Shown: positions 7,733 to 16,182 of the stretch, piece after piece
How the letters are laid out: each line of letters opens with the position of its first letter
How positions within the stretch are numbered: the first letter of the stretch is position 1
The notes under the pieces: generated by a model
The model's database searches: none
The model's input: only the letters and a program-made list of their open reading frames with translations
What the model was told of the DNA's origin: nothing
Made by a program: the position numbers and the translations under genes
DNA from: CBDULX01 sp965368175
Lineage (GTDB): Bacteria > Pseudomonadota > Gammaproteobacteria > SZUA-229
Direction of reading: 5' to 3'
Assembly: GCA_965368175.1 (NCBI GenBank)
Contig: CBDULX010000003.1
Span: 1 to 42,369, forward strand
DNA: 42,369 bases

Positions 7733-8350
7733 TTACGAGGTAGTCTTCTCTTCGTATTTGCTCTGTAATTTTTTAATCAGTCCATCCATACCCACATTGC
7801 GGATGTCCGATGCAAAACTGTTTCGATAATTGGTGACCAGGCTGATGCCGTCAATCTTGATATCATAAACTTTCCAGATTTCATCCTTAATGCGCAAACG
7901 GTAATCAATAGGAATAAGGGGTCCGGTATCCTGCTTGATCTGGGTCTGCACTACCACAGTACGCTTATCTTCTTCGGGTGGCTGGTAGGGCAAATACACT
8001 ATAACCTGATTGGTGTATTCGGACAGCGATCGACCGTAGGTTCTCACCAGCAGAATTTTAAAGGCCTCCACAAAAGCTTCCTGCTGCTTCTCATTGGCAT
8101 CCCTCCAGTGCTTGCCCAGAGCCAGTTTGCTCATGGCACGAAAATCCATATGTGGAAGAATGATGTCATTCACCAGTTCAAATACTTTGTCCGGGTCCTT
8201 GTCGTATACAGATTTGTTCTTTTTCAGGGTGTTCAATACCTGATCAGAGGTCTGCTTGATCAACTGATCCGGCGTCAGTGCCTCTGCCTGGGTCACACTC
8301 AATACAGACAGCAGCAACATTAGCAGTATATTGTTATAAGTTTTTTTCAC
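7733..8350 (-). CDS. mlaC: Phospholipid-binding periplasmic protein MlaC (ABC transporter auxiliary component)
   Basis: A 205-residue periplasmic protein with an N-terminal signal peptide (KKTYNNILLMLLLSVLSVTQAEA). The mature part has the MlaC/Ttg2D pattern: TPDQLIKQTSDQVLNTLKK, DIILPHMDFRAMSKLALGKHW, EAFKILLVRTYGRSL and WKVYDIKIDGISLVTNYRNSF. MlaC shuttles phospholipids between the outer-membrane MlaA complex and the inner-membrane MlaFEDB complex. Its start overlaps the mlaD frame by 17 bp, showing coupled translation. No mlaB or bolA/ibaG gene follows; I read the next 268 bp in the relevant frames and found neither. Confidence 0.93.
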   Translation of the reverse strand: MKKTYNNILLMLLLSVLSVTQAEALTPDQLIKQTSDQVLNTLKKNKSVYDKDPDKVFELVNDIILPHMDFRAMSKLALGKHWRDANEKQQEAFVEAFKILLVRTYGRSLSEYTNQVIVYLPYQPPEEDKRTVVVQTQIKQDTGPLIPIDYRLRIKDEIWKVYDIKIDGISLVTNYRNSFASDIRNVGMDGLIKKLQSKYEEKTTS

Positions 8351-8807
8351 CTGTTAAATCCTCCTGACCCCTGGAATAAAGTAGCTGACCAATCACCTGC
8401 TCGAAAACCAGTGCAGGCTGGGTTAATTTGATCAGTTCACCGGATTGAAGATATGCCTCTTCTGCGCCGGGATCAAGTCCAATGTAATGTTCTTCCAGCA
8501 ATCCGGAGGTTAAAACACTGGCGCTAGTGTCTACGGGGAGCTGATGAGCATGCTCGATTAACATCGACACCACTGCGGTATAGTCATCATTGTTGTAATC
8601 GATATCGGTGACCTTTCCCACAACCGCACCATCAACCATAATACTTGAGTTAACTTTCAGGCCACCGATATTCTCAAATTCAGCTTTCACCAGATAACCA
8701 TTACTGGCCAGGCCACCCAGGCTGGGCACCAGCATATAAACGACTATTAGAACCAGTGAGACCAGCAAGCCCTTCATAATATTAATTGTACAATTATTCA
8801 TTTTCAT
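8334..8807 (-). CDS. mlaD: MCE-domain phospholipid transport protein MlaD
   Basis: A 157-residue protein with one N-terminal membrane helix (GLLVSLVLIVVYMLVPSL) and a single MCE domain: VKAEFENIGGLKVNSSIMVD GAVVGKV, then TSGLLEEHYIGLDPGAEE, which corresponds to the canonical GLLGEKYIxLxPG. The length fits MlaD. The start is uncertain: ATG at 8807, or an internal ATG at 8774 (MKGLLVSL) that gives a more ordinary signal anchor. MlaD normally forms a hexamer on the MlaE permease, but neither mlaE nor mlaF lies upstream, where a MITE-like element and a DUF72-like gene are found instead. See the finding on the incomplete Mla locus. Confidence 0.9.
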   Translation of the reverse strand: MKMNNCTINIMKGLLVSLVLIVVYMLVPSLGGLASNGYLVKAEFENIGGLKVNSSIMVDGAVVGKVTDIDYNNDDYTAVVSMLIEHAHQLPVDTSASVLTSGLLEEHYIGLDPGAEEAYLQSGELIKLTQPALVFEQVIGQLLYSRGQEDLTGEKNL

Positions 8808-8932
8808 CCGTCATTATTTGTCAGCGATTAACATTATCAGATGTTCCATATTTGATCATAACCAGCTGCATGAAGATTGCTGTTAACAGGAACACAGAAA
8901 ATCAACTTCTCTATTAACAAACAACTAAAGGA

Positions 8933-9136
8933 CACCTCTATTAATTATGGATATGCCAGATTGAGATTTAAAATTCGCCAGATCAAGACGCGGATCGCAT
9001 CTAATAGCAAGCTATTTGCAAAGATAACGTATAGGACATACTAATGCCACGGGTGCAGGGATGCACAGTAGTGGCTTGTAAAGTAGAGATGGCGAATTTT
9101 AAACTCAAGATGCATATTCATGAATTAATAGAGGTG
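8933..9136. mobile_element. MITE-like element with ~47-bp imperfect terminal inverted repeats
   Basis: The left arm (8933-8980) begins cacctctattaatt and ends ttaaaattcgcca. The right arm (9090-9136) begins tggcgaatttta and ends aattaatagaggtg. When reversed, the two match over most of about 47 bp. The core of about 110 bp has no ORF but contains a smaller hairpin (ccac...tgca..tgca...gtgg). The overall size of 204 bp with long inverted ends and no coding capacity fits a non-autonomous element. I see no clear target-site duplication (left flank aaagga, right flank ctctgaac). It occupies most of the 364-bp gap between mlaD and the DUF72-like gene; the rest of the gap shows nothing recognisable. 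Confidence 0.6.
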
Positions 9137-9172
9137 CTCTGAACATTTTGAATAATGAATAAACAAATCAGG

Positions 9173-9766
9173 TCAGAAACCCATTAACTCGACCAGCGTT
9201 TTGAATGCCTGTAATTTTTCAATAGCCAGGTATTTATCACAGAGTAACACGGCAGCCAGATCATCGGATTGCAGGTGAAGATTATCCAGCCACTTTCTTT
9301 GTTGTCGTAAATCGGCATCAGCTAGTTCAATGATGGCTAGAGTCTGTGCCTTACCATTTACGGCTTTCAAAAACTTTACGGGTTCTTCCGTATCCGGTAA
9401 CACATAAATCGGACATGGAAGATCAACAGCCTGATCCGCATCGCAAATCACACCTCCCAGTAGAGAACCAAAACCTGCACAGTGACTGGCGAACACCTGG
9501 GCATCCCCTGATGGTGGATATTCCAGATAAAACCGAAACCGTGGAGACACTTCCTCACACCAGTGCTCTACATCATAATCTTCTGGCCAGCACCGGGCAG
9601 GCACCATCACCGAAGAAAACTCATTGGCGTAAAACCCCAGCCGCCAGTCTTCCGGACAATCTTCCGGATAAAATGAAGGCACCCAGTACTTGTGCTGCCA
9701 GCCACAGGCACCCACTCTCAGTCCATAATCACTATTATCGGCCTGTGCATCAGAATCGTGTATCAT
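9173..9766 (-). CDS. DUF72/YecE-like protein, divergent
   Basis: A 197-residue protein. The N-terminal part, LRVGACGWQHKYWVPSFYPE then DWRLGFYANEFSSVMVPARC, follows the start of the DUF72 (YecE) family: IRIGTSGWxYxxWxGxFYP...LxxYAxxFxTVExN. The remainder departs from the family. It is shorter than the usual 230-300 residues, the canonical glutamate/asparagine after the second strand is replaced (SVMVPAR), and an acidic helical tail follows. Function is unknown. The gene is divergent from yrbG, with about 28 bp between start codons, so the two share one very short control region. It occupies the place where mlaF normally sits opposite yrbG. Confidence 0.6.
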   Translation of the reverse strand: MIHDSDAQADNSDYGLRVGACGWQHKYWVPSFYPEDCPEDWRLGFYANEFSSVMVPARCWPEDYDVEHWCEEVSPRFRFYLEYPPSGDAQVFASHCAGFGSLLGGVICDADQAVDLPCPIYVLPDTEEPVKFLKAVNGKAQTLAIIELADADLRQQRKWLDNLHLQSDDLAAVLLCDKYLAIEKLQAFKTLVELMGF

Positions 9767-9794
9767 TGCCTGCTCTGTTTAGATTGATGACTAC

Positions 9795-10772
9795 GTGGAT
9801 ATGTTAATTGATATTGCCGCCATTTTGGCAGGTTTCGGCTTACTGATGTGGAGCTCCGATTTTTTCGTCACCGGGGCCTCGGCCACCGCCCGTAATCTCG
9901 GTGTTTCGCCATTGATCATAGGCCTCACCATTGTCGGTTTTGGCACCTCTGCCCCGGAAATCATGGTCGCCGCTATTGCTGCCAGCGGTGGCAATCCTGG
10001 CCTGGCTGTGGGTAATGCCATTGGTTCAAACATCACCAATATCGCCCTGGTACTGGGTATTACCGCCATTATAGTTCCGCTTAGTGTGCATTCTTCCCTG
10101 TTGAGACGAGAATATCCGTTGCTGCTACTGGCCACCATACTCGCTTGCCTGTTGCTGGCAATAGACAATCGGCTGGATCGAATAGACGGACTGATAATGG
10201 CCGTAGCTCTACTGGGTATTTTATACTGGCTTGTGAAACACGCCATGGCCAACCGCAACACAGACCCTATTATTGAAGAATTCGAACACGAAATTCCGGA
10301 CCATATGCCCATGCCCAAAGCCCTGGCTCTGCTAGTTGTGGGCCTGCTAATTCTGCTGGCCAGCTCCAAACTGCTGGTGTGGGGAGCAATAAATGTGGCG
10401 TTATCGCTGGGTATCAGCGATCTGATTATCGGCCTGACCATTGTTGCCATTGGCACCAGTCTGCCGGAACTTGGCGCCTCTATTGCAAGCGTCCGCAAGA
10501 ATGAACCGGACATCGCTATGGGCAACCTCATCGGCTCCAATATGTTCAATACCCTGGGGGTGCTGGGCACCACAGGTCTGATTCAGCCCAGCATACTGGA
10601 TACAGGAGTGCTGACCCGAGATTTACCATTAATGTTTATTCTCACCATAATCCTGTTTATTATGGCCTTTGGCTTCCGTAACAAAGGCACCATAACCCGG
10701 TTCAAGGGTAGTATGCTGTTTGCCATATTTATCGGCTATGAGATGCTGTTGTTTTTCAACGCCACTGCATAA
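9795..10772 (+). CDS. yrbG: Calcium/sodium antiporter, YrbG family (CaCA superfamily)
   Basis: A 325-residue inner-membrane exchanger with about ten helices and two inverted alpha repeats. The first repeat carries LTIVGFGTSAPEIMVAAIAA then GNAIGSNITNIALVLG. The second carries LTIVAIGTSLPELGASIAS then MGNLIGSNMFNTLGVLG. These are the ion-binding GTSxPE and GNxxGSNxxN motifs of cation/Ca2+ exchangers. The start is GTG at 9795 or ATG at 9801 in the same frame, since there is little room upstream. It is the first gene of the Kdo/LPS-transport cluster as in E. coli, and its stop overlaps the kdsD start (TAATG). Confidence 0.94.
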   Translation: MDMLIDIAAILAGFGLLMWSSDFFVTGASATARNLGVSPLIIGLTIVGFGTSAPEIMVAAIAASGGNPGLAVGNAIGSNITNIALVLGITAIIVPLSVHSSLLRREYPLLLLATILACLLLAIDNRLDRIDGLIMAVALLGILYWLVKHAMANRNTDPIIEEFEHEIPDHMPMPKALALLVVGLLILLASSKLLVWGAINVALSLGISDLIIGLTIVAIGTSLPELGASIASVRKNEPDIAMGNLIGSNMFNTLGVLGTTGLIQPSILDTGVLTRDLPLMFILTIILFIMAFGFRNKGTITRFKGSMLFAIFIGYEMLLFFNATA

Positions 10773-11755
10773 TGGAAAAAACTTTGAATCCTGAACAATT
10801 AAAACGACTGGGGCTGGCGGTGATTGAGACCGAACTGGCGGCCATCGAAGCACTGAAACCCCGGATCGACAACAGCTTCATTCGCTCCTGCGAAATCATG
10901 ATGGGCTGCCAGGGCCGAGTGGTAGTCATCGGCATGGGAAAATCCGGCCATATCGGTAATAAAATTGCGGCCACTTTAGCCAGTACCGGCACACCTGCAT
11001 TTTTTGTTCATCCCGGTGAAGCCAGCCATGGTGACCTGGGTATGATCACTGAAAAAGATGTGGTGATTGCGCTGTCTAATTCCGGTGAAACCGGCGAAAT
11101 CCTTACGATTATCCCCATCATTAAGCGACTGGGCGTGCCACTGATTAGCATGACAGGCAAACCCCATTCCACACTGGCCCGTGAATCCGATGTCAATATC
11201 GATGTGGCAGTAGAAAAAGAAGCCTGCCCGCTGGGACTGGCCCCCACCTCCAGCACCACCGTCGCGCTGGTGATGGGTGACGCCCTGGCGGTAGCCCTGC
11301 TGGACGCTCGAGGTTTCACAGAACAGGACTTTGCCCTGTCACATCCCGGTGGCAGCCTGGGTCGTCGGCTATTACTGCACGTATCCGATATCATGCACAC
11401 TGGCGAGCAGATTCCCAAAGTAACCGTCGATGCCAGCATGCGCGACGCCCTGCTGGAAATGACCAAAAAAAACCTGGGCATGACAGCAGTTGTCGATGCT
11501 GAGAACAGAATTCTGGGCATATACACAGATGGCGACCTGCGCCGCACACTGGATAAAAACATCGATGTGCATACCGCAGGTATCGAACAGATAATGACCA
11601 GGCACTGCAAAACCACCCGGCAGAACAAACTGGCCGCAGAAGTGATAAAGCTGATGCAGGACAACAAGATCAATGCCATGCTGGTAGTCGATGACGAAAA
11701 CAAACTCATCGGCGCTCTCAACATGCACGATCTACTCAGGGCTGGTGTGGTATAA
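10772..11755 (+). CDS. kdsD: D-arabinose 5-phosphate isomerase
   Basis: A 327-residue enzyme interconverting ribulose 5-phosphate and arabinose 5-phosphate, the entry step to Kdo of lipid A core. An N-terminal SIS domain is seen in VVVIGMGKSGHIGNKIAATL, FVHPGEASHGDLGMI and ALSNSGETGEI. Two CBS domains follow, one starting at about residue 205 (VSDIMHTGEQIPKVTVDASM) and the second at ITRHCKTTRQNKLAAEV, with GIYTDGDLRRTLD between them. Length and order match KdsD/KpsF. Its ATG overlaps the yrbG stop. A gap of about 100 bp separates it from kdsC. Confidence 0.96.
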   Translation: MEKTLNPEQLKRLGLAVIETELAAIEALKPRIDNSFIRSCEIMMGCQGRVVVIGMGKSGHIGNKIAATLASTGTPAFFVHPGEASHGDLGMITEKDVVIALSNSGETGEILTIIPIIKRLGVPLISMTGKPHSTLARESDVNIDVAVEKEACPLGLAPTSSTTVALVMGDALAVALLDARGFTEQDFALSHPGGSLGRRLLLHVSDIMHTGEQIPKVTVDASMRDALLEMTKKNLGMTAVVDAENRILGIYTDGDLRRTLDKNIDVHTAGIEQIMTRHCKTTRQNKLAAEVIKLMQDNKINAMLVVDDENKLIGALNMHDLLRAGVV

Positions 11756-11854
11756 CAACCACCGCCATTGAACACGAATACACTATTTTCCAGCATTCGG
11801 ATCAGCACTAAAACTACAACCGCATCCGACACCAAGGGAGCAGAGGTTTAAACC

Positions 11855-12382
11855 ATGCAAGATATTTTACAAAAAGCCGCCAATATCAAACTGGTGATCT
11901 TCGATGTAGATGGTGTACTCACCGATAGCACATTATTTATTGGCGACGACGGTCAGGAGTACAAGGCCTTTAATTCCAAAGATGGACACGGCATGCGCAT
12001 GTTGCAGGACGGCGGCGTGGAAATCGCCATCATCACCGGTCGCGTATCAAATGTTGTGGAGCACAGGATGAGGGATCTGGGCATCAAACGAGTATATCAG
12101 GGCAAGCGTGAAAAACTGCCGGCTTATGAAGAGCTGTTGAAAGATGTACAGCTGAGCCACGAGGAAGTAGCCTATGTGGGTGACGACGTAGTAGACCTGC
12201 CGGTGATGTGCAAGGTAGGCCTGGCCATATGTGTACAGGACGCCCACCCTCTGGTGAAACGTCATGCTCACTGGATCACTGAACGAGGGGGCGGCAAAGG
12301 TGCAGGTCGTGATGTGTGCGAACTGATACTGGAAGCCAGGGGCAAGCTGGATGACATGCTGGCATCCTACATTACTCGTTAA
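11855..12382 (+). CDS. kdsC: 3-deoxy-D-manno-octulosonate 8-phosphate phosphatase
   Basis: A 175-residue haloacid-dehalogenase enzyme that removes phosphate from Kdo-8-P. The C0-type HAD motifs are visible: I as LVIFDVDGVLTDS (nucleophile Asp in FDVDG), II as IAIITGR, then a Lys-containing segment, and IV as VAYVGDDVVDLPVM. The C-terminal part, HWITERGGGKGAGRDVCELIL, is the KdsC-specific tail that closes the neighbouring active site in the tetramer. A purine-rich ribosome-binding sequence (gggagcagagg) precedes the ATG. It is followed 8 bp later by lptC. Confidence 0.97.
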   Translation: MQDILQKAANIKLVIFDVDGVLTDSTLFIGDDGQEYKAFNSKDGHGMRMLQDGGVEIAIITGRVSNVVEHRMRDLGIKRVYQGKREKLPAYEELLKDVQLSHEEVAYVGDDVVDLPVMCKVGLAICVQDAHPLVKRHAHWITERGGGKGAGRDVCELILEARGKLDDMLASYITR

Positions 12383-12390
12383 TCGGTCCC

Positions 12391-12948
12391 ATGAAACGAA
12401 CCATCAGTCTCATTCTCATATCGGCACTGGCCCTGCTTAGCTGGTGGTTCCAGGACATCTGGAAAGAAGCCCCCATTATTAAACCTGAGAAGGACGAGCA
12501 TTTTCCGGATTTCTTCATGGAAAACTTCACAATCACCAGTATGGATATCAACGGCCAGCCCAATTATATTTTGCGTGCAACAAAAATGCTGCATTATGCC
12601 GATGACGACAGCTCAGAACTGGAACAGCCACGTATTCAGTTCCTCAGCGAAAAAGGTGACTGGACCATCACAGCCGAGCATGCACTGATACTGGAAAAAA
12701 CCAGACAGATACAACTGAAAACCAATGTTCAGCTCAGCCGCAATGCCAGTGCCCAGCAAACACCTATGACCATCGACACCGAGTATCTCAGTATCAATAC
12801 TGAAACCGAAATTGCTGAAACCGAGTCTCTGGCCCAGGTCAGCAGTAAGGGTCTGTCTATGACCAGCAAAGGCCTGGTGTATGATGGTCGAAATGGAATT
12901 CTTAAACTGGTATCGGAGGTTAAAGGCATTTATGAAGTCACACACTAA
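12391..12948 (+). CDS. lptC: LPS export ABC transporter periplasmic protein LptC
   Basis: A 185-residue bitopic protein. It has one N-terminal helix (RTISLILISALALLSWWFQ) and a periplasmic beta-jellyroll with the family pattern PDFFMENFTITSMDINGQPN YILRATKMLHYADDDSSELEQ, then TIDTEYLSINTETEIAETES. LptC links the LptBFG extractor to the LptA bridge and passes LPS into the periplasm. The gene lies between kdsC and lptA as expected, and its last 17 bp overlap the lptA start. lptF and lptG are not in this window, as is usual. Confidence 0.93.
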   Translation: MKRTISLILISALALLSWWFQDIWKEAPIIKPEKDEHFPDFFMENFTITSMDINGQPNYILRATKMLHYADDDSSELEQPRIQFLSEKGDWTITAEHALILEKTRQIQLKTNVQLSRNASAQQTPMTIDTEYLSINTETEIAETESLAQVSSKGLSMTSKGLVYDGRNGILKLVSEVKGIYEVTH

Positions 12949-13471
12949 ATTCATCCTGTACGTTCTGGCCCTGCTATTGTCAGCACCGGTGATGGCAAAA
13001 TCCTCAGACGTGGAACTTCCCATGGAAATCGAAGCCGACTCGGTGGAAGTTCGTGAGCAGGAAGGCATCAGCATTTATAAGGGCAACGTTATAATTACAC
13101 GTGGCAGCACGCTTATTAAAGGCCAGTTGATACATATCTATCAGAAAAATAATGTTATTGACCGCATCAGGGTGGAAGGTGATCCTGCCTCGTTCAAACA
13201 ACTTAACGATCTGAATCAGGAAATTCTTGCCCAATGCCTGGATATGGAATACCTGAGCTCAGAAGGCATACTGGTACTGAAAAAACAGGCCCTGCTGGTA
13301 CAGCACAATAACCGTTTCACCAGCGACCACATTGTTTACAACACTCGTAAAGATTTAGTACAGGCTGGCAGCGAAGATCAAAGCAACGGTAACGGCAAAC
13401 AACGGGTCACCATCACCATTCAACCCGAACAAACCAAACAACCTGAAAAACCCATACACAGCGAACAATAA
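12932..13471 (+). CDS. lptA: LPS transport periplasmic protein LptA
   Basis: About 179 residues from the ATG at 12932, which gives a good signal peptide (MKSHTKFILYVLALLLSAPVMAKSS). Upstream extension in this frame would overlap lptC deeply and add an unlikely leader. The mature part shows the OstA/LptA jellyroll: VELPMEIEADSVEVREQEGI SIYKGNVIITRGSTLIKG, and DHIVYNTRKDLVQAGS. LptA oligomers form the periplasmic bridge carrying LPS to LptD/E. The C-terminal tail is polar and rich in Gln, Glu and Pro. The stop and the lptB start overlap (TAATG). Confidence 0.93.
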   Translation: MKSHTKFILYVLALLLSAPVMAKSSDVELPMEIEADSVEVREQEGISIYKGNVIITRGSTLIKGQLIHIYQKNNVIDRIRVEGDPASFKQLNDLNQEILAQCLDMEYLSSEGILVLKKQALLVQHNNRFTSDHIVYNTRKDLVQAGSEDQSNGNGKQRVTITIQPEQTKQPEKPIHSEQ

Positions 13472-14196
13472 TGCATACCCTCCGGGCAGAAAATCTGGTT
13501 AAAAGCTTCCGCACTCGAAAAGTAGTGGATCAGGTATCCATGACTGTGAACAGTGGCCAGGTAGTTGGTCTACTGGGCCCCAATGGCGCCGGAAAAACCA
13601 CCAGCTTCTACATGATGGTAGGATTGATTGCAGCCAACAAAGGTCGCATTTATCTCAATGACAGGGACATCACCCGGCTCCCCATGCATACCCGTGCCCG
13701 CATGGGTATAGGTTACCTGCCACAGGAAGCCTCTGTATTCAGAAAACTCAGTGTGGCCGATAACATTATGGCCATACTGGAAACCCGAAAAGACCTGGAT
13801 CGCAAGGCACGTAAACAGGTGATGCAGGAACTGCTGGACAAACTGCAAATTGACCATATCCGTGACAATAACGGCATCAGTCTGTCCGGTGGTGAGCGCC
13901 GCCGAGTGGAAATCGCCCGAGCCTTGGCGGCTGCACCCAGGTTTATCCTGCTGGATGAACCTTTTGCTGGCGTAGACCCTATCTCTGTACTGGAAATTCA
14001 GCGTATAATCCGCCAGCTCACGGAAATGGACATAGGCGTACTGATTACAGACCATAATGTCAGAGAAACTCTGGGTATCTGTCAGAAAGCCTACATTCTC
14101 AGTTCCGGCCAGGTGATTGCCGAAGGTAGTCCTGAGGCCGTACTGCAAGACCAGCAAGTTAAAGATGTTTATCTAGGTCAAAACTTTAGTCTCTAA
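13471..14196 (+). CDS. lptB: LPS export ABC transporter ATP-binding protein LptB
   Basis: A 241-residue ATPase that powers LPS extraction by LptFG. Walker A is GPNGAGKTT (residues 36-44), the Q-loop region is GIGYLPQEASVFRKLSV, typical of LptB, the signature is LSGGERRRVEIARAL, Walker B is FILLDEPFAGVDP, and the switch His is in ITDHNVRETL. Length and motifs match LptB closely. It is the last gene of the lptCAB run. A 124-bp gap before rpoN probably carries the rpoN promoter, although I could not pick out convincing -35/-10 boxes. Confidence 0.97.
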   Translation: MHTLRAENLVKSFRTRKVVDQVSMTVNSGQVVGLLGPNGAGKTTSFYMMVGLIAANKGRIYLNDRDITRLPMHTRARMGIGYLPQEASVFRKLSVADNIMAILETRKDLDRKARKQVMQELLDKLQIDHIRDNNGISLSGGERRRVEIARALAAAPRFILLDEPFAGVDPISVLEIQRIIRQLTEMDIGVLITDHNVRETLGICQKAYILSSGQVIAEGSPEAVLQDQQVKDVYLGQNFSL

Positions 14197-14320
14197 TAGT
14201 GCTATCATTAAATTGTAGACAAAATAAATTGCATGAATTTTGCATAGGGGTTGATTTCCTCCTAATGCGCTGACAACGTGAACACCCAACAGGTTACCGG
14301 CTAGAAGTTTTACTATTAGA

Positions 14321-15826
14321 ATGAAGCAGTCCCTTCAGCTCCGTATCGGTCAACAGCTAACCATGACCCCCCAGTTGCAACAGGCAATTCGATTGCTGCA
14401 ACTGTCAACGCTCGAATTACAGACCGAAATTCAGGAAGTCCTCGAGTCCAATCCCATGCTGGAGATCGAAGACGACAATACCGATACTGGCCCTGCAGCA
14501 AACGGCGCAGACAAGAAAAACGAAGCCGCTCAGGAAGACCTCGCCCGCAGTGATAAGCAGCAGACAGACAACTCCGACACTCAAGCTCTGGACATCAACG
14601 AAAATCGGGAAATCCCCGATGATCTTCCTGTGGACACGGCCTGGGAAGACATCTATGACATCCCCATCAACAGTGGCGGCAATGCCGGCGGCGATGACGA
14701 TTCGACCAGGGATTATCTGGAAAACCGGAGCGGCTCCAGTGAGTCACTTATCGACCACCTGGAATGGCAAATTCACCTGACCTCCATGAGCAATACCGAT
14801 CGCTGTATTGCCATGACCATTCTCGATGCAATCGATGAGGACGGATACCTGAAAGAATCGGTGGAAGATATTCATAGCGGCCTGATCGATGAACTGGACA
14901 TCGAACTTGATGAAATAGAAGCAGTGCTCCATCTGATCCAGCACATGGATCCATTGGGTGTTGCCTCCCGAGACCTCCGTGAATGTTTACTGATTCAGCT
15001 GCAACCATTCCCACAGGACCTTCAGCTAGTGGTTCAGGCCCGCAAAATTATCAGCGAGTACCTGGAACTTCTGGGTAATCACGACTATGCCAAACTTAAA
15101 CGCTACACCCGGATGTCTGAGACTGAACTATCCGAAGTCATCAGCTTTATACAGTCACTAAATCCCAGACCCGGCGCCCTGATTGATACATCCTCTACCC
15201 AGTATGTGGTACCAGATGTTTTTGTACGCAAGGAAAAAGGTCGCTGGCGAGTAGAGCTGAATGCCGACACCGCGCCCAAACTACGTATCAACCCTTTGTA
15301 CGCCAGTTATGTTAATCGTGGACGTGGCAATGATGACAATACCTTCCTGAAAAATAACCTGCAGGAAGCACGCTGGTTCATCAAAAGCCTGCTGAGTCGC
15401 AACGAAACCCTGATGCGGGTAGCCACCTCCATTATTGAGCACCAGCGTACATTTCTGGAATACGGTGACGAGGGCATGAAACCCCTGGTATTACGTGACA
15501 TAGCCGACGAGCTGGAACTCCACGAGTCCACTATCTCACGGGTAACCACTCAGAAATATATGCATACACCTCGTGGTGTGTTTGAATTCAAGTATTTCTT
15601 CTCCAGCCATGTCGGTACTGCTGACGGTGGAGAATGTTCAGCGACAGCGATCAGAGCCATGATCAAAAAGCTGATTGACAAAGAAGACCCCCGAAAACCG
15701 ATGAGCGACAATAAAATTGCCGGTCTTCTGGTCGAACAGGGCATTAACGTGGCACGTAGAACTGTGGCAAAATATAGAGAAGCCATGGTGATACCGCCAT
15801 CCAATGAACGTAAACGCCTCGCCTGA
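14321..15826 (+). CDS. rpoN: RNA polymerase sigma-54 factor
   Basis: A 501-residue sigma-54. Region I is the Gln/Leu-rich activator-responsive start (LQLRIGQQLTMTPQLQQAIR LLQLSTLELQ), region II is the acidic linker (about 48-120), and region III contains the core-binding and DNA-binding parts, with HESTISRVTTQKYMHTPRGV FEFKYFFS as the helix-turn-helix area. The RpoN box ARRTVAKYRE at residues 478-487 is perfect and should read the -24 promoter element. It is followed by hpf, ptsN and other PTS-Ntr genes, the standard context. Confidence 0.98.
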   Translation: MKQSLQLRIGQQLTMTPQLQQAIRLLQLSTLELQTEIQEVLESNPMLEIEDDNTDTGPAANGADKKNEAAQEDLARSDKQQTDNSDTQALDINENREIPDDLPVDTAWEDIYDIPINSGGNAGGDDDSTRDYLENRSGSSESLIDHLEWQIHLTSMSNTDRCIAMTILDAIDEDGYLKESVEDIHSGLIDELDIELDEIEAVLHLIQHMDPLGVASRDLRECLLIQLQPFPQDLQLVVQARKIISEYLELLGNHDYAKLKRYTRMSETELSEVISFIQSLNPRPGALIDTSSTQYVVPDVFVRKEKGRWRVELNADTAPKLRINPLYASYVNRGRGNDDNTFLKNNLQEARWFIKSLLSRNETLMRVATSIIEHQRTFLEYGDEGMKPLVLRDIADELELHESTISRVTTQKYMHTPRGVFEFKYFFSSHVGTADGGECSATAIRAMIKKLIDKEDPRKPMSDNKIAGLLVEQGINVARRTVAKYREAMVIPPSNERKRLA

Positions 15827-15853
15827 GGTCATCACACAAGCTAAGGAGTCCTT

Positions 15854-16165
15854 ATGCAAATCAACCTGACTGGACACCATGTTGAAATCACTGATTCTCT
15901 CCGTAACTACGTAGAAGAAAAAATGGAACGCGTCGAGCGTCATTTTGATAAGGTAACAAATACTCACGTCATTCTCTCTGTGGAAAATGTACGACATAAA
16001 GCAGAAGCAACAGTTAATATGAGTGGCAACAATATTTTTGCCGAAAGTACCGAAGACGATATGTACAAAGCTATCGACTCTCTGGTCGACAAACTGGACA
16101 GACAGGTGAAAAAACATAAAGAAAAAATCACCAACCATCATCACAAGCAGCCCGAGCTGCAGTGA
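15854..16165 (+). CDS. hpf: Ribosome hibernation promoting factor, short form
   Basis: A 103-residue protein of the HPF/YfiA family: MQINLTGHHVEITDSLRNYV EEKMERVERHF, AEATVNMSGNNIFAES and DDMYKAIDSLVDKLDRQVKK HKEK. Short HPF binds the decoding region of the 30S subunit and, with RMF in enterobacteria, promotes 100S dimers in stationary phase. The C-terminus adds a His-rich NHHHKQPELQ tail. A purine-rich ribosome-binding site (aaggag) precedes the ATG. It lies between rpoN and ptsN as usual. Confidence 0.96.
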   Translation: MQINLTGHHVEITDSLRNYVEEKMERVERHFDKVTNTHVILSVENVRHKAEATVNMSGNNIFAESTEDDMYKAIDSLVDKLDRQVKKHKEKITNHHHKQPELQ

Positions 16166-16182
16166 GTACAAAAGGTTAAACA

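Noticed and set aside
9346..9807. A 153-residue plus-strand ORF opposite the DUF72-like gene
   Set aside because: It is antisense to a better-supported gene and extends into the yrbG start; composition is Pro/His-rich without domain pattern.
14197..14320. A sigma-54 or sigma-70 promoter for rpoN
   Set aside because: No TGGCAN7TTGC arrangement, and several weak AT-rich boxes without clear spacing; not defensible by eye.
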